Source: Thinopyrum elongatum (lineage: Eukaryota > Streptophyta > Magnoliopsida > Poales > Poaceae). From it: a stretch of 64,000 nucleotides of DNA. A program made the translations under genes and the position numbers. The stretch's first letter is position 1. Every line of letters starts with the position of its first letter. The notes beneath the pieces were generated by a model. That model was not told the DNA's origin, did not search any database, and saw only the letters and a program-made list of their open reading frames with translations. The DNA lies in contig CM022297.1 in NCBI GenBank assembly GCA_011799875.1, forward strand, positions 70,196,663-70,260,662. Reading direction: 5' to 3'. Shown in pieces: positions 53,789-64,000 of the stretch.

Positions 53789-54330
53789 CTCGTCATGGAG
53801 AGCGCCGGGATGATGAAGATGGCCACTGGTGATGGTTTCCCCCTCCGGCAGGGTGCCAAAACAGGGTCTCGATTGGTTTTTGGTGGCTACAGAGGCTTGC
53901 GGCGGCGGAACTCCCGATCTAGGTTATGTTTTGGAGGTTTTGGGATTTATAGGAGGTGTTGGCGTCAGGGACAATTCAAGGGGGCCCACGAGGCGACGAC
54001 AAGGATGGAGGGCGCGCCCTAGGGGGTGGGCCATGCCCTCCACCCTTGTGGTGGCCTCGGGGCTCCTCTCCGATAAATTTTCGTTCCAGTATTTTTTATA
54101 TTTCCCAAAAATATTCTCCGTGGATTTTCAGGTCAATTGGACTCTGTTTGATATTCCTTTTCTGCGAAGCTCAAAAACAAGGAAAAAACTGAAACTGGCA
54201 CTGGGCTCTATGTTAATAGGTTAGTCCAAAAATAATATAAAATAGCATATAAATGCATATAAAACATCCAAGATGGATAATATAATAGCATGGAACAATC
54301 AAAAATTATAGATACGTTGGAGACGTATCA
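53789..54330 (-). repeat. Athila right (5') LTR, second part
   Basis: Continues the LTR after the second copy of the 5-bp duplication (53784-53788), matching 29187-29729 of the left LTR, and ends GGAGACGTATCA at 54330. Confidence 0.9.
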
Positions 54331-54548
54331 GGTGTTTTCTCGAGGCCACCCTCGGTGCCTTTGACGAAGACTATGAGGTGTTTTCTCAACGTGCACGTGC
54401 TTACCTCAACTCGAGAACCAGCAGGTTGGTGCCCGGAGCGGCTCAGGCAACTCACCACTATGACGAGGGCACCCACGATGCGGAGGCCTCGCCCTCTTCC
54501 ATGTCCAAGGAGCCAATCATCATCGATATCTCCGACGATGAGGAGTAG
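54331..54548 (+). pseudogene. Split ORF, 3' half
   Basis: After the Athila element the same style of protein resumes: a short stretch in one frame (GVFSRP) then, after an apparent one-base insertion near 54345, FDEDYEVFSQRARAYLNSR, then SRLVPGAAQATHYDEGTHD, ending in an acidic tail PIIIDISDDEE and TAG at 54546-54548. Its reading direction, codon style and position directly across from 28044 make it the continuation of the 27760 ORF, with some sequence lost at the join. Confidence 0.6.
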
Positions 54549-55817
54549 CTTGTCTTATTAGCTCACTATAAGGACCCATGTTCAGTTTGCTAGCTACACC
54601 GGTTAAGCATGCTCAGTTTACCCGTTGCATGTGATGCTCCTGCCTTTCCTTAACAAATTATAACACACCAAAAATTTAATCATGTTTTTACTAAATAAAA
54701 ATTTGGCCAGAAATAAAATTTTGAATTATATTAAGTCTTTTGTTATTTTTAGGGTATTTTTCTGTTTCTGTTTTCCAAAAATTCTTCCCTCCATATAGAA
54801 TTTTTTTTAAATGATATTGTGGCTTTGGGAGTTTTCTTAAACCATTTCATTACTACTTTAATAATAATAGGAATTATTTTCATAATAAAAATTGCCCCAA
54901 AACAATTCTTTTAATAGCTATTTCTATATTTTAAATGCCTCTGTTGCACTACAACTATTTTAAATAATTGTTTTAAAATACAACAAAAATTATGAGGGGT
55001 CATGTGATGCCTACAGATCACTTTTATACAAAAACCCAACCTGGTGTTTTGAAAATTTTGGGTGAAACAATCCCTTTTCATTTCTGTCCCATTTTTGAGT
55101 TTCAACTACAACCCCAATTTTCCTTGCTCCAAAAACCCTAAAAAATTTCCCACTTCTAGTACTTCCAAACAAACCCTTAAGTCCAAAATTTTGGCTCCAT
55201 TGGAATCTTTATAGTTCACCAAATATTCCTCTGTAGTTTCTGTCCAAAAACTAAATTCTTCAAAATTTGCACTAGCAAGTATCTCTTTTTGCCAAACCAA
55301 CTCCACCATAATCTCTATCATCCAGTGAGACACCATACTGTCAATTTTCATAGTCATCAGATGCACCTAGATCACCTTAGCATTCTGTCAAACAGATTGT
55401 GTGCATGCCAGGAATTTTGCATCTATCTAACTTGCTTTGCACACTTGCTCTTTTGGCCAAACTAACAAGTCCACCAACTCTAGCTTGTCCAAGAGCATCA
55501 CACTGTTAAGTTTCAGTGGCAACAGATCCTTCTAGGGTGTCCTGGCATTTCGCCGAACACCCTGGGCGCGTGCACTGCGCGTGGCCAGAGCGCCGGGACT
55601 GCAGGCTCTGGCATTGACCTGCTGCTGCCCTCTGCTGCTACCCACGTTCGCCCTAGCCTTCCCATGGATCAGCTGATCCACCCTGAGCCCCGACGACACC
55701 CTACCCTTCCTCTAGCACTGCCCTTCGCCGGCCAGCACCGGCCACAGCCGCCGAACGTCACTGTCACCACCGCCCGTGATGCGTCGCTCACCTCCGAGCC
55801 GTCCAGCTCCTCCCGGG
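54549..55817 (+). mobile_element. Non-coding; probable 5' part of a plus-strand chromovirus LTR
   Basis: From 54659 the sequence TATAACACACCAAAAATTT resembles the TGTAACACCCCAAAATTTT start of the LTR at 55818-59744 in inverse orientation. It then runs AT-rich and turns GC-rich from 55550, as in the other chromovirus LTRs. It is cut at 55817 by the next element. No supported gene; short frames at 55106-55366 and 55664-55930 look fortuitous. Confidence 0.35.
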
Positions 55818-56217
55818 TGTCAGGACCGGTTTTTCAACAATCATTTATTGAAAAATCACCCCTTTTGTCAGACCAGTACAGAAAAATCCTTCTTACTAGT
55901 AGACAATTCCTTGATACAGAAATCCAGTAGTACTAAAATATTATACAGGGTTGAGCTGAGGCTGCTCAACAATTTGTGACAAGCACGCCAATATTACACA
56001 TAAAGGCGGATATGACACAAAGGGTGTGGTGGCATAACTACTAACTCGTAAAAAAAGAGTGGTGGTGGATATGTCACAGTGAAGTGGGTGACATGACTCC
56101 AAAATCTTACAACTCATCAAGCGCCGGAGTGAGGCTCGATGATTTTATTAGGGTAGCGGAAGCGTATATAATACAAGTGACCAACTCCAGGATCGCAAGG
56201 GACTGACTGGGACTCCT

Positions 56218-57666
56218 CTAGGCGTCGGACTCGCTATCGTACTCTTCATCCATAAGATCGCCTTCATCAACATCTGGCCAAATCAACAAGCCAGGTGAGT
56301 ACTTTGAATGTACTCGCAAGACAGTTTGGACATAAGATATAACAAATGCAAACATGATGCACATGAGCAGACTAGTAATACACACTCAGGTAGTAAATTT
56401 GCACTGCAAGATAAATAAAAAGGAAGTCAGGCGGTAGTCCTCCCGAAATCCCAATAAAATAGCAGAAGACTGATCAGGTGTCTGAAGCGACGCCTCGAAT
56501 GGTAGAAAGAAATTAACATGCCGCAGTCGGGCGTCAGGGCGACACCACATAAAGGGCTTATACTGAAAAGTAAATGACGGTACATGCCCAGTCGGATGTC
56601 TGAATGCGACATCTTGAAAAGGGCTTATAATGAAAGTAAATAACCAGAATGCCACAGTTGGACGTCTGAGCGACATCACATAAAGGGCTTATATTTCATC
56701 ATTCAAATTCGAATAGTCCATGGGGGTAGCACCATCCCAAGGAATACTCGGTACATAATAATAAACAGGTTAGTCCATCCACAGGAATAACATTCAGCCG
56801 GGTTTACCACTGTCAGTTAACATGTTTGTTCTCCAGAGACTGACACTGAGATTGACACTGGGACTGACACTAGATCTGTCAACCAACGTCCTTGACCGAG
56901 GACATGGATACTCAAATGGTTTTGACTCGGCAGAGTTTGTACTTTTTACCCACAGCCAACGGATTTCAGTAGTCACAAAGGACTAGTTCCGTCTACGGTA
57001 TTTTAGAAGAAAACACATCTAACCAGTACACACCCATTCCACATCCCGCTGCCAGGAATCACCCTAGGCAACGTTCAAGAAAAACTCTAAGACGGGGAGG
57101 CCACCACCTCGAATAGCATGGGATCAAATTTATATCACGCGCTCTAAGGGGTGCCCCCCTCTCGGTCCCAACCGGAAACACCCATGCCCCCTGACCGGAT
57201 GACGGGCTTTAATCCAGGGCCATGGAACCCTCATCATGGCCCCTCTATTTGGTGTGTACATGGAAAGAGGTTTGCAACTTACTAAACCGTATTCTTTGCA
57301 GAAAACATGTGGCAGCACGAAAAGAAGGCGAACGGGAACAAGACTCGATCTATGTCAACACTGGAGTTAAACAGTTTGTTTTAGAACTGGCATGCTCCAA
57401 CAATACCAGCTTGCAACCTATCATGCCACCACATGATTAGGTTGTTTCACCATCTTATGATCACATCAAGTTTTGTAGCTCACTTGCAACTTACCTTGGA
57501 TGAAATATAACATTCAACAAATGCTTATATAAACATGCCATGAGAAAACCACTCAAGAAAACATGAAAAACACTCATCATATCAAAGGTTCAAACATGCT
57601 TGCCTGGTTCGGAGTAGTCGGAGTCTAGCTCGGCGAAGTTGACGGCACCGTCACCTCCTTCGGTAT
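56218..57666 (-). CDS. LTR mini-gene of the second chromovirus, last two exons
   Basis: Exon 57666-57604 (63 nt; acceptor TGTAACGTAG|; donor GAACCAG|GCAAGC) and last exon 56273-56218 (56 nt; acceptor TTTGGCCAG|; stop TAG). The frame reads DTEGGDGAVNFAELDSDYSEP, then DVDEGDLMDEEYDSESDA. The GC donor, phase 1 and acidic end are as in the other two families, although the nucleotide sequences barely align. A first exon ending at the CCT|GTGAGT donor (58106) is likely, but its phase-1 frame contains TAG and no ATG, so the first exon here is unresolved or broken. Confidence 0.5.
56295..56320 (-). promoter_or_regulatory. Intronic hairpin of the second chromovirus LTR
   Basis: Minus strand CTTGCGAGTAC, 5-nt spacer region, GTACTCAC: the same stem as in the other families, about 22 nt before the last acceptor. 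Confidence 0.5.
56471..56700. repeat. 65-bp tandem repeat in LTR intron 2
   Basis: Units start ATGCC(G/C/A)CAGT at 56518, 56584 and 56649 with a partial unit before. Cores GACATC and AAAGGGCTTATA. No counterpart in the other LTR families. Confidence 0.75.
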
Positions 57667-58450
57667 CTACGTTACATAAAAATATCGGATTCTAACGTAA
57701 ATACCGTGCGTGCATAAAAATAGTTCCAAATATTTTTCAAATAAATATGGTAAAAAAACTAGACAGAAAAATAGAGATGACAGAAAAAGAATCAACTCAA
57801 AATCATCTTTTGTTTAAAAGTTATTAAGGTTTTAGTCTAGGGCCTATTCTATAATAAATAGAAAACTTTCCAGGGGCTAGTTTGAATAAACAAAAAACGC
57901 TTCGGATGAAAATACGTCAACTTAAAGAGAAAACGGATTTTGCCCGAAGGCGTTTTCAGAAAACGGTTCGAAGAAGAAGAGTAGAGGCTGACGAGGGGGT
58001 CCCGCATGTCAGGTTTAAAAATCCCACCGGCGACAGAAGCAGACGATGAACACCGGCGACGATCGACGGCGATCTAGAGGAGGGCGAGGGGATGGTTGCA
58101 CTCACAGGACTATTCCGCGTCGGTGGGTGGTGGAAGGAGGCGTCGGGGAGCACCACGTCGACGGCCACTTCCTCTCCGGCGGACGGCAGCGTCGGGCGAT
58201 GAGGGATCTCGCCGAGGAGAGCTGCAGACGCCAAATTGAGGCTCGGGTTAGAAGAGGTGGTGGACTAGGAGGTTGCTGACCAAATTTGAGCTGAGGAGAT
58301 AGAGTAACCAAAGCGAATCGTGCTGGCGCCCAAAGCGGATCGAGGCGGCCGGAGCTGAGGAAGAAGACCCTCCCAAGGCCCTCTGATGAGTGGAGCGTGG
58401 TTCTGAGGAGAGGTGGAGTGGTGTTGAGCTGCTAAGTGGCTCGGGAGCCT

Positions 58451-58460
58451 CTATTTATAG
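58451..58460 (-). promoter_or_regulatory. LTR TATA box
   Basis: Minus strand CTATAAATAG in CCTGCCTATAAATAGAGG, a textbook plant TATA box, about 1.29 kb from the LTR's 5' end and 350 nt before the GTGAGT donor. Confidence 0.75.
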
Positions 58461-59744
58461 GCAGGCGAGGAAGGTGCCATGACCAAAATATCTCCGGCGA
58501 GAAATTACGGCGAGGTGGTGGTCGAGCTAGAGGTTTAGGCGACTGGGTAGCTGCGGATTGGTTCACCGGTTCCATCCCTGGCTTAAGCTTGGTCCAACTT
58601 GGGCGATACTCCAAGTTTTCGACGGAACGGCCTCACGGGCACGTCGGCGGCAGAGAGCGCGCTCTGCACTTCTCAGGCCATGGCGACGGTTCTTCAGCGC
58701 TCCCAACGAAGAGGACTGCCACGCGGAGGCTCAGGGTGGTGTGGGCGGTGCTGGACGGCGCCGCCCCCTGCTAAGCTTTCTGGCGACCGCAGCGGGCGTC
58801 GCTGCCGTCGCTCACGGGGATGATGCACCCCTGCCAGCTCACCACCGATGCTCGCAACCGTCCAGACGACCGTGCGGCGTGATGGATAAGAAGGAGGAAC
58901 AGGGAGCATGGCGCCACTGTAGTTACTGGCGAGATCGACGCTGAAGCTCTGAAGAAAACGACACTGACTCTGAACTAAACACTGAATTTCTGAATTTTAA
59001 CTGATACAGTGCACGCCAGCTGCTCGACAAAATGTTTGACACACGTGGAAAAAATTTCTGGAGCTGAAACTTGGAGGGGTGGTCTCTTGATGCATCCAGA
59101 GGCTACCTGAATTTTCTCAGAATTTTTAGAAAGGGAAAAGAATGAATTTCACCAAAAATAGCAAATCTGGTCCAAACTTGCAGTAAGCAAATTTTGAAAA
59201 ATTTGAACTATGGACCAGCAGCTTCTGATGGATCTAGGTTGAGGGTACCAAGGAGTAGCTAGGGTAATTTACTTGGGATTAATAGCTCAAGGAATCTGGT
59301 ACTTCCTTTGTAAATCCCAAGGGTCCAAATAAATTACAGAAAAAAGTTTGAGGTTAAAATAAATAGAAATAAAATCTAAAAGAGGTTGAAACTTGCTGGA
59401 ATTGGATGCTTGGCTTGACCCAGAGTAGGGAGGAGGGTTTAGGAAGAAAATTTACAATAAAGGTCATGGCAAGAGAGTATTTTTGAATAGGGAAAGATAA
59501 ATCCAAAAATTATAGGAATTCTTTTTAATAAAAGAATTAGTAAAACAACCCAAGAGTATTTGTGTTGAACCAACACATGTTGAAAAACCCTCAAGACCAG
59601 AATCAAGATTGAGAAGGACTCATAAAAGATTTGTCATAAAAAGGATTTGAGAAGGAGAGTCCCTCTTTAGAAAAATTCAAATAACCTCCTTTAAATCAAA
59701 TAAAGAATTTAGTAAAAATCAAACCAAAATTTTGGGGTGTTACA

Positions 59745-59756
59745 ACACCTACCCCC
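59745..59756 (-). other. Polypurine tract of the second chromovirus
   Basis: Minus strand GGGGGTAGGTGT next to the LTR start. The palindrome AAATCTCGTCCCCGAGATTT (59764-59783) lies just upstream at the end of pol. Confidence 0.8.
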
Positions 59757-62700
59757 TTAGGAAAAATCTCGTCCCCGAGATTTCAGATGATCCTCAAATA
59801 GGTGTGGGTACTCTGCCCGAAGAAAATCCTCTCTTTCCCATGTTGCTTTGTCCTCGATGTGATTGCTCCACAGAACTTTGAAAAACATAATTGTCTTCTG
59901 ACGGGTCCTTCTTTTAGACTACTCCAATATTTTTATTGGACGTTCCCTGTAGGTGAGGTCTGGTTGCACGTCAATGCTCTCATGAGATACATGCTTCTCT
60001 GGGTTGCTTACACATTTCCTCAACTGTGAGATGTGGAACACGTCATGGACGTCTGACAGTTCTTCAGGTAGGTCTAGCTGGTAGGTCACTGTGCCTCTTG
60101 TGCAATCACACAGAAGGGTCCAATAAATCGTGGTGCCAGCTTTCCTTTAACTTTGAATCGTTGCAGGCCCCTCATAGGGGATACTCGTAGATACACATAT
60201 TCACCGGGTTCAAAACTGACTTCACGATGTTTTTGATCGTAATAACTCTTTTGTCGGCTCTGGGCTGTCTTGAGTCGATCCCTGATTAGTTTAACTTTCT
60301 TCTCAGCTTCCTTGAGCATGTTTGGGCCGAAGATACGACTGTCTCCTATCTCTGACCAATTTAATGGGGTACGGCATCTTCGCCCATACAAGGCTTCAAA
60401 AGGTGCCATTTGTAGACTGGCTTGGTAACTGTTGTTGTACGCGAACTCGGCATACGGCAAGCTTTCTTCCCAACTGGTTCCATAGGTGAGAACACAGGCT
60501 CTCAGCATGTCCTCTAGAATTTGGTTCACACGTTCAGTCTGTCCTCCAGTCTGGGGGTGGTATGCTGTACTGAACACTAGTTGAGTTCCCAGAGCTTGTT
60601 GTAAATGATCCCAAAATCTGGAGACGAATTGAGTGCCTCTGTCGGATATTATAGTCTTTGGAATTCCATGCAGACAAACAATACGGGAGAGATAAAGCCT
60701 GGCAAGCTTCTGAGTGGTGTGGGTTGTCTTTACTGGAATAAGATGTGCCACCTTGGTTAATCTATCTGTGATGACCCATATGGCATCATTTCCGTGTCGT
60801 GACCGAGGTAGTCCGACAATAAAATCCATTCCAATTTCGTCCCATTTCCATTCAGGTATCATGTTTGGCTGTAATAGTCCTACTGGTTTTTGGTGCTCGG
60901 CTTTAATGCACTGACATGAATCACAACATGCAATGAATGTGGCTATATCCCTTTTCATACTGTGCCACCAAAAATTTTCCTGAATGTCCTTGTACATTTT
61001 GGTTCCTCCAGGGTGGATTGAATATGGAGCGGTGTGGCCTTCGGCCAAAATTTGCTGTTTGAGGTCCTCTATATTTGGTACGCATAGCCTGTCTCTGTAC
61101 CATAATATTCCCTTGTCGTCTACGACGAATTCTAAGGCCTTGCCCAGACTCACTTTTCTTTTTATTCCTTCGATGCTGGGGTGTCCATGTTGAGCTTTCT
61201 TAATCTGCTCCATTAGGGTGGGCTGTATTTCCAAATTTGACACAGTGCCTTCAGTGACCAACACCATGTTGAGTTTGGCAAACTCCCGCTGAAACTCAGG
61301 TCTCAAGTTTTGTAGACTGTCGTTGCTCGAGCTTGGGTTTCGGCTGAGAGCATCTGCCACTACATTCGCCTTTCCTGGATGGTAGTGAATGCCAACATCA
61401 TAATCTTTCACTAATTCCAACCAGCGTCGTTGTCGTAAATTGAGTTTTGGTTGTGTGAAAATATAGTTGAGGCTTTTATGGTCCGTATATATTTCACAAC
61501 GATTCCCAAGCAAAAAGTGCCTCCATTCTTTGAGTTCATGAATAACTGCTGCTAATTCCAAGTCATGAGTAGGATAATTTTCTTCATGCCTTCGTAGTTG
61601 CCTGGAAGCATATGCGACTACTTTGCCTTCTTGCATTAATACGCATCCGAGGCCTTTCCTGGACGCGTCGCAATATACTTCAAAAATTTTGTGTATGTCT
61701 GGCATGACTAATACTGGTGCTGTTGTTAATCTCCTTTTGAGTTCTTGGAAAATTTTCTCACAAGCTTCAGTACACACAAATTTCTTATCCTTCTTGAGTA
61801 GCTGTGTCATAGGTTTTGCTATGGTGGAGAATCCCTCAATAAATCTTCTATAATATCCAGCCATTCCCAGAAAACTTCGTATATCTGTTATGTTGGCTGG
61901 TTGTTTCCAGTCAAGTACGGCTTTGACTTTTTCTGGGTCCACGGCAACACCTTCTTGGGTTAATACGTGGCCTAGAAAACCAACTTGTTTTAACCAAAAT
62001 TCACATTTGCTGAATTTGGCGTACAATTGATGTTTCCTTAATTCTCCCAGTACAATTCTGAGATGTTCAGCATGTTCTTCTGGTGTCTTGGAATATACTA
62101 AAATATCATCAATGAACACCACAACAAATTTGTCCATAAATTTCATAAACACTTTGTTCATGAGGTGGACAAAGTATGCGGGTGCGTTTGTCAGTCCGAA
62201 TGGCATTACTGTAAATTCATATAACCCATATCTGGAGGTGAATGCTGTCTTTGGGATATCTTCTGTCCGTACTTTTAATTGATGATATCCCCACCTTAAA
62301 TCATTTTTTGAGAAAACCTTGGCTTGTGCGAGCTGGTCAAATAAATCATTTATCCGTGGCATCGGAAATTTGTTTTTTATGGCGACCATGTTGAGTGCTC
62401 GATAGTCTATACATAATCTCAGTGTCCCATCTCTTTTCTTGGCAAATAATACTGGTGAACCCCAAGGTGAGGAGCTGGCCCTGATATAACCTTTGTCCAG
62501 TAATTCCTTTATTTGCTTCTTCAATTCTACCAGCTCGGAGGGTGCCATTCTGTATGGTTTCTTGTAAATGGGAGTGGTTCCAGGTGCTAGTTCAATAATG
62601 AACTCTATTTCCCGGTCTGGTGGCATGCCTGGTAGCTCTTCGGGAAATACATCAGGAAACTCACACACCACTGGAACTTTACTTAACTCTGAAATATCCA

Positions 62701-64000
62701 CCTTGTTCAATCTTGGTCGCAGTGATATTGGTCTTTCTTGAGCTGTAATTTTTATCGTCTTCCCGTGATGATGAGTGAGAATCACAGTCCGATTGAAATA
62801 GTCGATAAATCCCTTGTTGGTGGTTAACCAGTCCATTCCTAGGATAACATCCAGTCCCTTATTTTCCAATACAATGAGGTTTGCCCGAAACTTTAATCCC
62901 TCAATCTCAATAACCACACCTTGGTAGTAACTCTGAGTGATTTGCTTAATCTCGGGGGACTTGATGGTCATGGAATTTTCCAAGGGGAGAATCGGAAAAT
63001 CATGTTGCAAAGCAAATTTCTTAGAAATGAACGAGTGAGAAGCTCCAGAATCGAACAAAACCGTGGCAGGTATTGTGTTGACAGGGAACGTACCGAGTAC
63101 GATGTCCGGAGCATTCTGTGCTTCCTCCTTGGTCACATGGTTCACGTGACCCTTCCTGTGATTGTTATTGGGGTTGAAGTTGTTGCGCTTAGGGGCTGAA
63201 TTATTTCCATTGTTGTTCGGCTTGAGGGCCGAATTTCTTGGCTTTGGGCACTGCTTGGCATAGTGTCCTTCCTCTCCACAGGCGAAGCAAGTAACGCCTG
63301 GGCGATACGTAAAATCCTTGTTCCTTGCGTGAAATTTTTTGTTTGGGCGTGGAACATTGGTTGCGGATTTGTTCACCCCATTTCTCTGGAAATCATTCTT
63401 GTTCTGGTTGTTGCGAGAATGAGTAGTCTTGTCCCCTTTGCGCTTGCGAAAATCCTCCAAGCTGCAGCGCTCATTTTCCAATGTAATAGCCTTGTCCAGA
63501 AGCGTTTTGAAATCTGGAAAGGTGTGTACGACCAGCTGGCATTTAAGTGTTGGTGCCAGACCGTCCAGAAATTTTTCCATCTTTTTATTTTCAGTCATAT
63601 GTTCTTCGTTGGCATAACGAGATAATTGAGTAAACTGACTATTGTACTCAGTCACTGTCATGTTTCTCTGCTTGAGGTCATCAAACTCCCTTTTTTTGAT
63701 CTTCATAACACTTCTGGGAATGTGTGCCCCATGAAAATTTTCCTTAAATTCCTCCCAGGTGATGTTGTTTTCATTGGGGTGCATGTGTAGGAAATTTTCC
63801 CACCATGATGCAGCTGCTCCAGTGAGGTAGTGAGGTGCATAAAGTACCTTCTCACAGTCCGAACATTGTGCAATAATTAATTTCCTCTCAATGTCTCGAA
63901 GCCAATCATCGGCCTCAAGAGGTTTATCAGTGTGAGAGAAAGTTGGGGGACGTGTCTTTTGTAGTTCAGACAATTTGGAATCCTGCTGGTATGGTTCGCG
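59757..64000 (-). pseudogene. Gag-Pol polyprotein of the second chromovirus, one frameshift and one stop
   Basis: The frame is open at the right window edge (TTG at 63973 is not a start) down to TGA at 60086. Counting from 63973: Gag core about 15-180; CCHC knuckle [14 protein letters not shown] 229-242; protease DSGAS 308-312 with ILGMDW; RT with [10 protein letters not shown]558 and FIDD 620-623; RNase H D769, E806, D831; integrase H980, H987, C1017, C1020 and D1050, D1111, E1147. Near 60090 one base is missing compared with the sister family. The next frame continues with VHDVFHISQLRKC and a chromodomain-like FFKVLWSNHIEDKATWERED to TAA at 59757, broken once by TAG at 59919-59921. RT has [11 protein letters not shown] where SKIDLRSGYHQ is usual; the catalytic Asp is kept. 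It copies element RNA and integrates the DNA in intact relatives. Confidence 0.9.

Larger units (their letters stand above)
28045..54330 (-). mobile_element. Athila-lineage (Sabrina/WHAM-type) retrotransposon carrying a nested insertion
   Basis: LTRs at 28045-29729 (1685 bp) and 34171-35299 plus 53789-54330 (1671 bp) bound a 4.4-kb internal region. On the minus strand the LTR starts TGATACGTCTCCAACGTATC, the familiar Sabrina/WHAM-type terminus, and the primer binding site matches tRNA-Asp (TGGCGCCGTTGCCGGGG). There is no recognisable gag-pol, so it is non-autonomous or eroded. The right LTR was later invaded by the chromovirus block at 35300-53783. Flanks GTTCA (28040-28044) and GGTGT (54331-54335) do not form a target duplication. 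Confidence 0.85.
55818..59744 (-). repeat. 3' LTR, 3.9 kb
   Basis: Plus strand starts TGTCAGGACCGG and ends TTTGGGGTGTTACA. In minus sense: AT-rich U3 to about 58460, canonical TATA box, GC-rich leader with a GTGAGTGC donor at 58106, mini-gene exons 57666-57604 and 56273-56218, AATAAA at 56144-56149. Confidence 0.85.
55818..64000 (-). mobile_element. Second chromovirus (Tekay/Del type), nearly complete, runs off right edge
   Basis: 3' LTR 55818-59744, polypurine tract, then gag-pol in minus orientation to the window end. The 5' LTR and primer site are outside. The left flank CCGGG (55813-55817) is the candidate target duplication. Confidence 0.9.

Noticed and set aside
28040..54335. A target-site duplication for the Athila element
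   Set aside because: GTTCA and GGTGT do not match and shifting the borders by a few bases gives no 5-bp match.
55664..55930. 88-codon plus ORF with Pro/Ser-rich product
   Set aside because: It crosses the insertion boundary at 55818 between two elements, so it cannot be an old gene.
63900..63973. 63973 as the start codon of the chromovirus polyprotein
   Set aside because: The codon is TTG and the frame stays open to the window edge, so the true start is outside.

Overview
The window is plant nuclear DNA, almost certainly from a Triticeae grass (wheat, Aegilops, rye or barley group). This rests on the families recognised by eye: an Athila-lineage Ty3/gypsy element of the Sabrina/WHAM type, Tekay/Del-type chromoviruses with LTRs near 4 kb, Stowaway MITEs with CTCCCTCCG ends, CACTA-like tandem repeats, and a GRF-zinc-finger gene with a C-terminal membrane anchor. 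There is no microbial gene organisation, tRNA, rRNA or CRISPR array.

Layout. 1-3481: minus-strand Ty3/gypsy fragment (LTR, broken gag, protease) running off the left edge. 3481-7300: an 81-bp repeat array, two related minus-strand small ORFs, and a plus-strand coiled-coil pseudogene with five in-frame stops. 7600-10720: an unrecognised spliced minus-strand gene whose exons I read directly; a shrunken second copy lies at 13258-14680. Between the two copies sits an apparently intact two-exon GRF zinc-finger gene (12175-12854). 14667-18615: CACTA-like repeats, a 3'-5' exonuclease pseudogene, a MITE and a GC-rich ORF. 18797-24874: a deleted plus-strand chromovirus with one complete LTR. 24875-28044: a 503-bp tandem array, an intact alanine-rich ORF, and the first half of another ORF that is cut at 28044 and resumes at 54331.

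28045-54330 is a clean nest. An Athila element split the ORF. Its right LTR was then invaded by an 18.5-kb chromovirus block of structure LTR-internal-LTR-internal-LTR, flanked by a perfect 5-bp duplication (ccctc). Both internal regions lack gag, protease and most of reverse transcriptase and carry another ORF instead. 55818-64000 is a second chromovirus, nearly complete but with a frameshift and a stop before its chromodomain.

The most interesting signal is inside the LTRs. All three chromovirus families carry a small spliced reading frame in sense orientation. Its last two exons are joined by a phase-1 intron with the same rare GC donor (CAG|GCAAGC), and the last exon is acidic. A conserved GAGTAC/GTACTC hairpin lies just before the final acceptor, and a poly(A)-type signal follows the stop (canonical AATAAA in two families). 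In the 20743-24874 LTR three exons join in frame to 135 codons. A second theme is decay by C-to-T change: most premature stops here are TAG or TAA where Gln is expected, and three are proven against a sister copy.
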